Shown one piece after another: positions 51,114 through 58,250 of a DNA stretch of 64,000 nucleotides (positions are counted from its first letter, which is position 1; each line of letters starts with the position of its first letter). The position numbers and the translations under genes were made by a program. The stretch is taken from positions 3,782,001 through 3,846,000 of the forward strand of contig NZ_CP061725.1 in assembly GCF_014764405.1 (NCBI RefSeq). Direction: 5' to 3'. The notes under the pieces were generated by a model. It was given only the letters and a program-made list of their open reading frames with translations. It was not told the DNA's origin and did not search any database. This DNA comes from Micromonospora craniellae (GTDB lineage Bacteria > Actinomycetota > Actinomycetes > Mycobacteriales > Micromonosporaceae).

Positions 51114-52487
51114 GTGACGTACCCCCGCCGGCCGTTGTTCGCCCCGCACGGCGCGGTGGCCACCAGCCATCCGCTGGCCACGGCGGCCGGGCTGGCCGTG
51201 CTGCGCCGGGGTGGCAACGCGGTCGACGCCGCCCTGGCCACCGCGATCACCCTGACCGTGGTGCAGCCGCCGTCCAACGACATCGGCGGTGACCTGTTCG
51301 CCATCGTCTGGGACGGCCAGCGGCTGCACGGGTTGAACGCCTTCGGCCGGTCACCGGCGGCGCTCACCCGGGACGGGGTGCTCGCCGCCACTGGCGGCTG
51401 GGGTGCCGAGCCCGTCGACGCACTCGGCGGCTCGCAGGCCCGGGGGCCGGCGATGCCGGCCCGTGGCTGGCTGCCGGTGACCGTGCCGGGCGTCCCGGCG
51501 GGCTGGCGCGACCTGCACGACCGGTTCGGCTCGCTGCCCTTCGCCGAACTGTTCACCGACGCCGTCGGGTACGCCGAGCACGGCCACCCGGTCTCCACCG
51601 GCACCGCCATGGCCTGGGCCCGGGCGACGGCCGGACATGCCGGCCTCACCGGCCCGGAGTACGCCGAGTTCGCCCGGGTCTTCGCCCCGGCCGGGCGGGT
51701 GCCCCGCCCCGGCGAGCGGTGGCGCAACCCGGACGCCGCGCGGACCCTGCGACTGATCGCGCAGAGCGGGGCCGAGGAGTTCTACCGGGGACGGATCGCG
51801 GCGGCCCTGGCCGACCACGCGGCCCGCACCGGCGGGCTGCTCACCCCCGACCACCTGGCGTCCCGCCGATCCTCGATCACCGAGGACGCCGCCGATCCGG
51901 ACGCCGGGGTCCCGGAACGCGGCGGAACGGTGTACCTGTGCACGGCCGACGCCGACGGGATGATGGTGAGCCTGATCCAGTCCACCTATCTGGCCTTCGG
52001 CTCGCACGTGGTGCTGCCCGGACACGGCTTCGCCCTGCAGAACCGAGGTCTCGGCTTCCGTCTCGACGCCGACCACCCGAACGTGGTGGGGCCGGCGAAG
52101 CGTCCGTACCACACCATCATCCCGGGGTTCCTGACCCGGGACGGCGCGTCGGTGGGGCCGTTCGGCGTGATGGGCGGGCACATGCAACCCCAGGGACACG
52201 TGCAGTTGATCTCGGCGACCGTGGACGGCGGGCTCGACCCACAGGCGGCGCTGGACGCCCCGCGGTGGTACTGGCACGCCGGCCGGTCGTTGCTGGTGGA
52301 GGAGCATCTGGCGGCCGGGCCGGGCGGCGCGGAACCCATCGCCGACCTGCGCGCCCGGGGCCACCGGGTCACCGTCGCCGACGAGCCGGCCGTCTTCGGG
52401 TACGGCCAGGCGATCTGGCGTCGGCCCGACGGCGGATACGTCGCCGGCTCCGAGTCCCGGGTCGACGGCGCTGCGGGCGGCTTCTAG
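51114..52487 (+). CDS. Gamma-glutamyltransferase-family protein with apparent internal deletion
   Basis: 457 residues, about 100 fewer than usual. The large-subunit start (GAVATSHPLATAAGLAVLRRG, GNAVDAALATAI, PPSNDIGGDLFA) is intact. The autocatalytic Thr is T272 in ERGGTVYLC, followed by the small subunit with IQSTYLAFGSHVVLPGHGFALQNRG and GVMGGHMQPQGH. Between TPDHLA and SRRSSITED (residues 243-256) the segment that normally holds the ELPPNGQG-type and KLAFADR regions is missing. Activity is therefore doubtful. It begins 4 bp after tilS and seems to be read through from it. Confidence 0.75.
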   Translation: MTYPRRPLFAPHGAVATSHPLATAAGLAVLRRGGNAVDAALATAITLTVVQPPSNDIGGDLFAIVWDGQRLHGLNAFGRSPAALTRDGVLAATGGWGAEPVDALGGSQARGPAMPARGWLPVTVPGVPAGWRDLHDRFGSLPFAELFTDAVGYAEHGHPVSTGTAMAWARATAGHAGLTGPEYAEFARVFAPAGRVPRPGERWRNPDAARTLRLIAQSGAEEFYRGRIAAALADHAARTGGLLTPDHLASRRSSITEDAADPDAGVPERGGTVYLCTADADGMMVSLIQSTYLAFGSHVVLPGHGFALQNRGLGFRLDADHPNVVGPAKRPYHTIIPGFLTRDGASVGPFGVMGGHMQPQGHVQLISATVDGGLDPQAALDAPRWYWHAGRSLLVEEHLAAGPGGAEPIADLRARGHRVTVADEPAVFGYGQAIWRRPDGGYVAGSESRVDGAAGGF

Positions 52488-52494
52488 AAGGTCG

Positions 52495-53454
52495 TCAGCC
52501 GGCCGGGGCGCGGTCGCGGAACGTGGTGCGGTAGGCGTGTGGGGTGGCGCCGACCCGACGGGTGAAGTGGTGCCGCAGCGCGGCGGCGTCACCGAAGCCG
52601 GCCCGTTCGGCCACCGCCTCCACCGTCAGCCCGGTGTCCTCCAGCAGCCGCCGGGCCAGCAGCACCCGTTGGCTGGTCAGCCAGTCGTGCGGCGTGGTGC
52701 CGGTTTCCGCGCGGAACCGGCGGGCGAACGTCCGGGGCGCCATGCCCGCGCGCGCGGGCATCTCGTCGACGGTGAGCTGCTGGTCGAGCCGCTCCATCAG
52801 CCACTCCAGCACCGGCTCCAGCGTGGGTGCCTCCGGTGCCTTCGGGATCGGCGCCTCGACGAACTGCGCCTGGCCGCCGTCGCGGTGCGGCGGCACCACC
52901 ATCCGCCGGGCCAGCCGGGTGGCGGCGGCCGAGCCGTGCTCCTGGCGTACCAGGTGCAGGCAGGCGTCGATGCCGGCGGCGGTGCCGGCGCTGGTGAGCA
53001 GCCGGCCGTCCTGCACGTAGAGCGAGTTGCAGCGGACCCGGGCGCTCGGGTGGCGGCGCTGCAACTCGTCGACGTGCCGCCAGTGCGTGGTGCACTCCCG
53101 GCCGTCGAGCAGCCCGGCCTCGCCCAGCAGGTACGCCCCGGTGCAGACGCTGAACAGGTACGCCCCCCGGTCGGCGGCGCGGCACAGCGCCTCGCGCGCC
53201 TCGGCCGGGGCGGTCGCGCCGTGGTGAGCCGGCACGGCCACCATGTCGGCCTGGTCGATCGGGCCCAGGTCGGCGGTGGGCACCAGGCCGAAACCCGCAG
53301 TGGTACGCACCGTGTCGCCCTGCGGGCTGCACAGGTCGAACCGGTAGCCGGGCAGGCCGTCGGCGGTGCGGTCGGTGCCGAAGACCTCGGCGAGCACGCC
53401 GACTTCGAACGGGGCGACGCCGTCCAGGGTGAGTACCGCGACCGAGCGGAGCAT
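52495..53454 (-). CDS. GlxA-type transcriptional regulator (DJ-1/PfpI plus AraC helix-turn-helix)
   Basis: 319 residues. The N-terminal DJ-1/PfpI-like domain has VAVLTLDGVAPFEVGVLAEV and SVCTGAYLLGEAGLLDG with a Cys at the nucleophile elbow. The C-terminal AraC domain has MAPRTFARRFRAETGTTPHDWL and VAERAGFGDAAALRHHFTRRV. The target is unknown; such regulators often control neighbouring amine or amino-acid genes. The ATG at 53454 lies 6 nt after a TACCCT box on the minus strand, fitting a leaderless start. Confidence 0.88.
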   Translation of the reverse strand: MLRSVAVLTLDGVAPFEVGVLAEVFGTDRTADGLPGYRFDLCSPQGDTVRTTAGFGLVPTADLGPIDQADMVAVPAHHGATAPAEAREALCRAADRGAYLFSVCTGAYLLGEAGLLDGRECTTHWRHVDELQRRHPSARVRCNSLYVQDGRLLTSAGTAAGIDACLHLVRQEHGSAAATRLARRMVVPPHRDGGQAQFVEAPIPKAPEAPTLEPVLEWLMERLDQQLTVDEMPARAGMAPRTFARRFRAETGTTPHDWLTSQRVLLARRLLEDTGLTVEAVAERAGFGDAAALRHHFTRRVGATPHAYRTTFRDRAPAG

Positions 53455-53586
53455 GTGACGAGGGTAACCGTAGAAGTGGCGGAAAATCGAGGGTAGATGG
53501 CATCCCTGCCACTGTCCTATGGGCGATGAGGCTCGCAGACTGGTGTCAGTCCGGTGCGCACCGGCGGCGATACCACTAAAAATCGG

Positions 53587-53739
53587 ATGAAAGCGAGCGC
53601 CGCCATGGGATTCCTGTTCTTCCTCCTGTTCTTCCTGCTCCTCGCCCTGCTCTCGGCCGTCGGGCTGACGGCGGACAGCCGCGACTCGGCCGACTGGAAG
53701 CCGTCCGACGGTGGTTTTCGCTGGCGATCCCACCCCTGA
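53587..53739 (+). CDS. 50-residue single-pass membrane protein
   Basis: A small gene whose product begins MKASAAMGFLFFLLFFLLLA; residues 8-26 form a very hydrophobic helix, and the tail is DSRDSADWKPSDGGFRWRS. No ribosome binding site precedes either the ATG at 53587 or that at 53605, though TAAAAA lies close upstream. The helix followed by a polar W/D/G tail is not random-looking. A hairpin (53778-53803) follows. Function unknown. Confidence 0.45.
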   Translation: MKASAAMGFLFFLLFFLLLALLSAVGLTADSRDSADWKPSDGGFRWRSHP

Positions 53740-53777
53740 TGTTCCAATTGGTGTGCTTCGCCGGAAAGATCCGAGCC

Positions 53778-53803
53778 GGGGCCGCCCGGAAAGAGGCGGC
53801 CCC
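53778..53803 (+). terminator. Hairpin between the small membrane gene and hpt
   Basis: GGGGCCGCC (53778-53786) and GGCGGCCCC (53795-53803) form a perfect 9-bp stem with loop CGGAAAGA. It ends 38 nt before the hpt start, so it terminates the small upstream gene or attenuates hpt. Confidence 0.7.
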
Positions 53804-53841
53804 GCCGACGGCGAACCCGGGGCGTACGGCAGGCTAGGGCC

Positions 53842-54417
53842 ATGGCTGACGGCTCCTGGTACGACGCCGACATCGACCACGTGATCATTTCCGAGGCGCA
53901 GATCCGCGAGAAGACCGCGGAACTGGCCAAGCAGGTCTCCGCGGACTACGCCCACGTCACCGATGGGCTGCTGCTCGTCTGCGTACTCAAGGGCGCGGTC
54001 ATGTTCATGGCCGACTTCGCCCGGGCGCTGGGCCGCCAGGGACCCCCCGCCGAACTGGACTTCATGGCCATCTCCTCCTACGGCCAGGGCACCACCTCCT
54101 CCGGCGTGGTCCGGATCCTCAAGGACCTCGACCGGGACATCGCCGGCCGGCACGTCGTCGTCGTGGAGGACATCGTCGACTCCGGGCTGACGCTGTCCTG
54201 GCTGCTGCGCTACCTGGAGTCCCGGTCCGCGGCGAGCGTCGAGGTGGTCGCGCTGTTCCGTAAGCCGGACGCGGTCAAGGTGACGGTGCCGGTGAAGTAC
54301 GTCGGCTTCGACATCCCGACCGAGTTCGTCGTCGGGTACGGCCTCGACTTCGACGAGCGCTACCGCGAGCTGCCGTACGTCGGTGTGCTCAAGCCGGAGG
54401 TGTACGCCCGCTCCTGA
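53842..54417 (+). CDS. hpt: Hypoxanthine phosphoribosyltransferase
   Basis: 191 residues. It has the substrate loop LLLVCVLKGAVMFMADFA, the flexible loop AISSYGQGTTSSG and the PRPP motif VVVVEDIVDSGLTLSWLL. It salvages hypoxanthine (and guanine) to IMP (GMP). The ATG has no strong ribosome binding site; CTAGGG lies a few bases upstream. It keeps the mycobacterial order tilS-hpt-ftsH-folE, although the glutamyltransferase, regulator and small gene are inserted before it. Confidence 0.94.
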   Translation: MADGSWYDADIDHVIISEAQIREKTAELAKQVSADYAHVTDGLLLVCVLKGAVMFMADFARALGRQGPPAELDFMAISSYGQGTTSSGVVRILKDLDRDIAGRHVVVVEDIVDSGLTLSWLLRYLESRSAASVEVVALFRKPDAVKVTVPVKYVGFDIPTEFVVGYGLDFDERYRELPYVGVLKPEVYARS

Positions 54418-54757
54418 CTCCGGATCCGGACCGTGCGGCAACGGGGGCGGTACCCTTGGTCCGGTCGACGTTCAGCCGACTTTCAGCTGTTCGGGCTACC
54501 GTGGAGTGTGGTGACGGTGGATCCGCTCTCCGTCACGCCGGTCGACATCCGGTTCGCCGTACGCGTAAGTGCTGGGCTCGCCAGCTCGGATCCGTCTCGT
54601 ACGGTGTACCGTCGAATGACCGTGGCGCGACAGTTTCGTGCCCCGGGGTCGAGGCCGGCCCGCACGGCGGCTCCGGCAGCCGCCCAGGCGGCGACACCCA
54701 CAGTCGGTCAGGACGTCGATCAGGAGGATGCGGGCGTCTTCGGCGCTCGACAACAGC
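54418..54757. other. Leader region of ftsH
   Basis: 340 bp without a supported gene. It contains the palindrome TCCGGATCCGGA just after hpt, and an inverted repeat GTGACGG (54511-54517)/CCGTCAC (54530-54536). An AGGAGG at 54722 sits directly against an ATG at 54728 in the ftsH frame, too close to work for it. Confidence 0.4.
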
Positions 54758-56776
54758 ATGGAACGTACGCGTTTCTTCCGCCGACCGGTGTTCTGGGTCA
54801 TCCTGGTCATCCTCGGCGCCGTCGTGCTCAGTCAGTTGTTCACCGGTGGGCCCAGCTACCACCGCGTGGACACCTCAGTCGCGCTCGACCAGCTCAACAA
54901 GGGCGGCATCGAGAAGGTCGTCTTCCAGGACAAGGAACAGACGATCCAGCTGAACCTGGCCGAGGAGGCCGAGTTCGGCGAGACGAAGACCAAGCTGATC
55001 GAGGCCCAGTTCCCGTACGAGGTCGGCAACGAGGTCTGGAACCAGGTCCTCGACGCCAAGGCGAACAACCGGGTCACCGGGCCGGCCGACACGGAGGTGT
55101 CGTCCGACAGCATCTGGGTCAGCCTGCTGGTCAACCTGCTTCCCATCGTCCTGCTCGTGCTGCTGCTGCTGTTCTTCATGTCGCAGATGCAGGGCGGCGG
55201 CTCCCGGGTGCTCAACTTCGGCAAGTCCAAGGCGAAGATGATCACCAAGGACACCCCGAAGACGACCTTCGCGGACGTCGCGGGCTCCGAGGAGGCCGTC
55301 GAGGAACTGCACGAGATCAAGGACTTCCTGCAGAACCCGGCGAAGTACCAGGCGCTCGGTGCGAAGATCCCGAAGGGCGTACTCCTCTTCGGTCCGCCCG
55401 GCACCGGTAAGACGCTGCTCGCCCGGGCGGTCGCCGGTGAGGCGGGCGTGCCGTTCTACTCGATCTCCGGTTCCGACTTCGTGGAGATGTTCGTCGGTGT
55501 CGGCGCGAGCCGGGTCCGTGACCTGTTCGAGCAGGCCAAGGCCAACGCCCCGGCGATCGTCTTCGTCGACGAGATCGACGCCGTCGGCCGCCACCGTGGC
55601 GCCGGCATGGGCGGCGGGCACGACGAGCGCGAGCAGACCCTGAACCAGCTCCTCGTCGAGATGGACGGCTTCGACGTCAAGGGCGGCGTCATCCTGATCG
55701 CCGCCACCAACCGCCCGGACATCCTCGACCCCGCGCTGCTGCGTCCGGGCCGCTTCGACCGGCAGATCCCGGTCGACGCCCCGGACATGGAGGGTCGCAA
55801 GGCCATCCTCCGGGTGCACGCCAAGGGCAAGCCGTTCACGCCCGACGTCGACCTCGACTCGGTGGCCAAGCGGACGCCGGGCTTCAGCGGCGCCGACCTG
55901 GCCAACGTGATCAACGAGGCGGCCCTGCTGACCGCCCGCAAGGACCAGCGGGCGATCAGCAACGAGTCGCTGGAGGAGTCGATCGACCGGGTGATCGCCG
56001 GCCCGCAGCGCCGGACCCGGGTGATGGGCGACCAGGAGAAGAAGATCACCGCGTACCACGAGGGTGGTCACGCGCTGGTCGCCTGGGCCCTGCCGCACGC
56101 CGCGCCGGTGCACAAGGTGACGATCCTGTCGCGCGGTCGCTCGCTGGGGCACACCCTGGTGCTGCCCACCGAGGACAAGTACACCCAGACCCGTGCCGAG
56201 ATGATCGACACCCTGGCGTACGCGCTGGGCGGCCGGGCCGCCGAGGAACTCGTCTTCCACGAGCCCACCACCGGTGCCGGCAACGACATCGAGAAGGCCA
56301 CCGCACTGGCCCGCGCGATGATCACGCAGTACGGCATGAGCTCCAAGCTCGGTGCCATCAAGTACGGCACCAGCGGCGACGAGCCGTTCCTCGGCCGCAA
56401 CATGGGCCACGAGCGGGACTACTCCGACGCCGTCGCCGCCGAGATCGACGGCGAGATGCGCGCGCTGATCGAACTGGCCCACGACGAGGCCTGGGAGATC
56501 CTGGTCGAGTACCGGGACGTCCTGGACAACATCGTGCTCGAGTTGATGGAGAAGGAGACCCTCTCCACCGCCGACATGGCCCGGATCTGCGCGCGGGTGG
56601 TCAAGCGTCCGCCGATGGCGCCGTACAACGGCTTCGGCAAGCGGCAGCCCTCCACCGAGCCGCCCGTGCTCACCCCGGCCGAGAAGGACGCACTCAAGGT
56701 GCAGGCCGAGGCCGACGGCGCCCAGGCCACCGCGGTCGGTGGCGTCAGCTCGAACAACTCGGACGGCCCACACTGA
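54758..56776 (+). CDS. ftsH: ATP-dependent membrane zinc protease FtsH
   Basis: 672 residues. Transmembrane helices are at about 8-28 and 119-141, flanking a small exterior domain. The AAA domain has FGPPGTGKT (211-219), Walker B IVFVDEIDAVG and the second region of homology ATNRPDILDPALLRPGRFDR. The protease has HEGGH (about 433-437) and the third ligand Asp in GAGNDIEKA. It degrades membrane and regulatory proteins. The start is uncertain: ATG 54758 (MERTRFFRRP) fits the family, while ATG 54728 adds ten residues. The tail after 630 is variable and disordered. Confidence 0.93.
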   Translation: MERTRFFRRPVFWVILVILGAVVLSQLFTGGPSYHRVDTSVALDQLNKGGIEKVVFQDKEQTIQLNLAEEAEFGETKTKLIEAQFPYEVGNEVWNQVLDAKANNRVTGPADTEVSSDSIWVSLLVNLLPIVLLVLLLLFFMSQMQGGGSRVLNFGKSKAKMITKDTPKTTFADVAGSEEAVEELHEIKDFLQNPAKYQALGAKIPKGVLLFGPPGTGKTLLARAVAGEAGVPFYSISGSDFVEMFVGVGASRVRDLFEQAKANAPAIVFVDEIDAVGRHRGAGMGGGHDEREQTLNQLLVEMDGFDVKGGVILIAATNRPDILDPALLRPGRFDRQIPVDAPDMEGRKAILRVHAKGKPFTPDVDLDSVAKRTPGFSGADLANVINEAALLTARKDQRAISNESLEESIDRVIAGPQRRTRVMGDQEKKITAYHEGGHALVAWALPHAAPVHKVTILSRGRSLGHTLVLPTEDKYTQTRAEMIDTLAYALGGRAAEELVFHEPTTGAGNDIEKATALARAMITQYGMSSKLGAIKYGTSGDEPFLGRNMGHERDYSDAVAAEIDGEMRALIELAHDEAWEILVEYRDVLDNIVLELMEKETLSTADMARICARVVKRPPMAPYNGFGKRQPSTEPPVLTPAEKDALKVQAEADGAQATAVGGVSSNNSDGPH

Positions 56777-56922
56777 GCACCGACGACACGGCGGCCGGTC
56801 CCCAGCCACGGGGATCGGCCGCCTCGGCAACCGAGCCCGACATCGACGACCTGGACGGCCTCGACTACATCGCCGCCCGGCTGGTCAACGGCCGGCTCAC
56901 CGGCCGTCCGGTCGAGGACACC

Positions 56923-57486
56923 ATGGACCTCGGCCGCATCGAGAAGGCGGTCCGCGAGATCCTGATCGCGGTCGGGGAGAACCCGGACCGCGACGGCCTC
57001 CAGCAGACCCCGGCCCGGGTGGCCCGGGCGTACGCCGAACTCTTCGCCGGCCTGCGGGTCGATCCGGCCACGGTGCTCACCACCACTTTCGAGGCCAACC
57101 ACGAGGAACTCGTCCTCGTCCGGGACATCGACGTGATGAGCCTCTGCGAGCATCACCTGCTGCCGTTCCGGGGCAGCGCCCACATCGGCTACATCCCCGG
57201 GCCCGACGGCCGGATCACCGGCCTGTCCAAACTGGCCCGGCTGGTCGAGGTCTTCGCGCGGCGACCGCAGGTGCAGGAACGGCTCACCTCCCAGATCGCC
57301 GACCTGCTGATGGAGCGGCTGGCACCACGGGGCGTGGTGGTCGTGCTGGAGTGCGAACACATGTGCATGGCCATGCGCGGCATCCAGAAGTCGGGCGCCA
57401 AGACCATCACCTCGGCGGTACGCGGCACCCTGCAACGGGACGCCAAGTCGCGGGCCGAGGCGATGGCGCTGATCATCCCGCGCTGA
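56923..57486 (+). CDS. folE: GTP cyclohydrolase I
   Basis: 187 residues. It has LIAVGENPDRDGLQQTPARVARAYAELF, the zinc site Cys and His in SLCEHHLLPF (C75, H77, H78) with a second Cys in LECEHMCMAMRG, and KSGAKTITSAVRG. It makes dihydroneopterin triphosphate from GTP for folate. The ATG at 56923 has GAGG 5 nt upstream. The frame is open back to a CTG at 56773 whose CTGA overlaps the ftsH stop, and the intervening 50 codons (STDDTAAGPQ..., DLDGLDYIAARL) look coding. A CTG start coupled to ftsH is therefore a real alternative. Confidence 0.92.
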   Translation: MDLGRIEKAVREILIAVGENPDRDGLQQTPARVARAYAELFAGLRVDPATVLTTTFEANHEELVLVRDIDVMSLCEHHLLPFRGSAHIGYIPGPDGRITGLSKLARLVEVFARRPQVQERLTSQIADLLMERLAPRGVVVVLECEHMCMAMRGIQKSGAKTITSAVRGTLQRDAKSRAEAMALIIPR

Positions 57487-57489
57487 GCG

Positions 57490-57512
57490 GCGCTCCCCAT
57501 TACGGGGAACGC
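57490..57512. terminator. Hairpin between convergent folE and the membrane gene
   Basis: GCGCTCCCC (57490-57498) and GGGGAACGC (57504-57512) pair with one mismatch around loop ATTAC. It lies 4 nt after the folE stop and before the convergent stop at 57528. Confidence 0.55.
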
Positions 57513-57527
57513 GCCGGGTCGGACCGT

Positions 57528-58250
57528 TCAGGCCGCCAGCATCGCCAGGACGATGCCGGCGGTGGTCACCACCGCCGGGACCAGGCAGACCAGGGCACCG
57601 AACCGAGGCGTCCGCTTTACCCGTTCGCCCGGCCGGGGTGGGAAGAGCCGCCCCACCGCCAGCCACCCCACGCCGAACGCGACCGCCGGTGCCGGCAGGC
57701 CGAACACCAGCGCCAGCACCGTCACCGGGCCGGTGCCGGCGACCAGATACGCCACGATCTGGAGCAGCGGCACCAACAGCCCCAGCGGCCCGTACACCAG
57801 CAGATTGCGCGGCCGGGACGGCCAGTGGGCCGCCCCGGGCAGGCCCCGGGCCGCCAGCACGTCGTCCGCGCCGTGCGCCCAGCGGTTCGCCTCCCGTAGC
57901 GCGGCCAGCACCGCCCCCGACCCACCGGCCATCGCACGGGTCGCCTCGGTCAGCTCCGGGGGCGCGGGCACCAGCGACATCGGCGGTACGCCCAACTCCC
58001 GCAGCCGGGCCTCCTGCGGCGCCAACCGGGTGCGTACCGCCGTCAATTCCTCGCGGGCAGCCTGGACCGTCCGCGCCTGCTCGCTCGCGGCGGTCGCCGC
58101 GTCCCGGCGTACCCCGTCGAGCTGACGGGTCGCGGCCAGATAGTCGGCCCACGCCACCGCCACCGGATCCGTGGAGCCGCACGCCGACGACCCGCCGGTC
58201 CGCTGCCGGACCGGCCCGGCGGCCGTGGTCGACGATCCGTCTCCGGTCAC
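57528..58250 (-). CDS. Coiled-coil membrane protein coupled to the FtsK-like gene
   Basis: 240 residues, no family recognised. Residues 30-85 are a predicted coiled coil (VRRDAATAASEQARTVQAA, EELTAVRTRLAPQEARL). Three hydrophobic helices follow at about 148-170, 174-198 and 213-238. The GTG start overlaps the stop of the FtsK-like gene (GTGA), so the two products are made together and may form a membrane complex, with this protein as the anchor. The role is unknown. Confidence 0.65.
   Translation of the reverse strand: MTGDGSSTTAAGPVRQRTGGSSACGSTDPVAVAWADYLAATRQLDGVRRDAATAASEQARTVQAAREELTAVRTRLAPQEARLRELGVPPMSLVPAPPELTEATRAMAGGSGAVLAALREANRWAHGADDVLAARGLPGAAHWPSRPRNLLVYGPLGLLVPLLQIVAYLVAGTGPVTVLALVFGLPAPAVAFGVGWLAVGRLFPPRPGERVKRTPRFGALVCLVPAVVTTAGIVLAMLAA

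Noticed and set aside
54605..54760. Small gene MTVARQFRAPG... before ftsH
   Set aside because: The frame continues into ftsH out of phase, has no ribosome binding site, and its composition (Ala/Pro/Arg) is that of a chance frame.
54875..56830. Minus-strand open frame of 651 codons opposite ftsH
   Set aside because: FtsH on the other strand has every family motif; the opposite frame has none.
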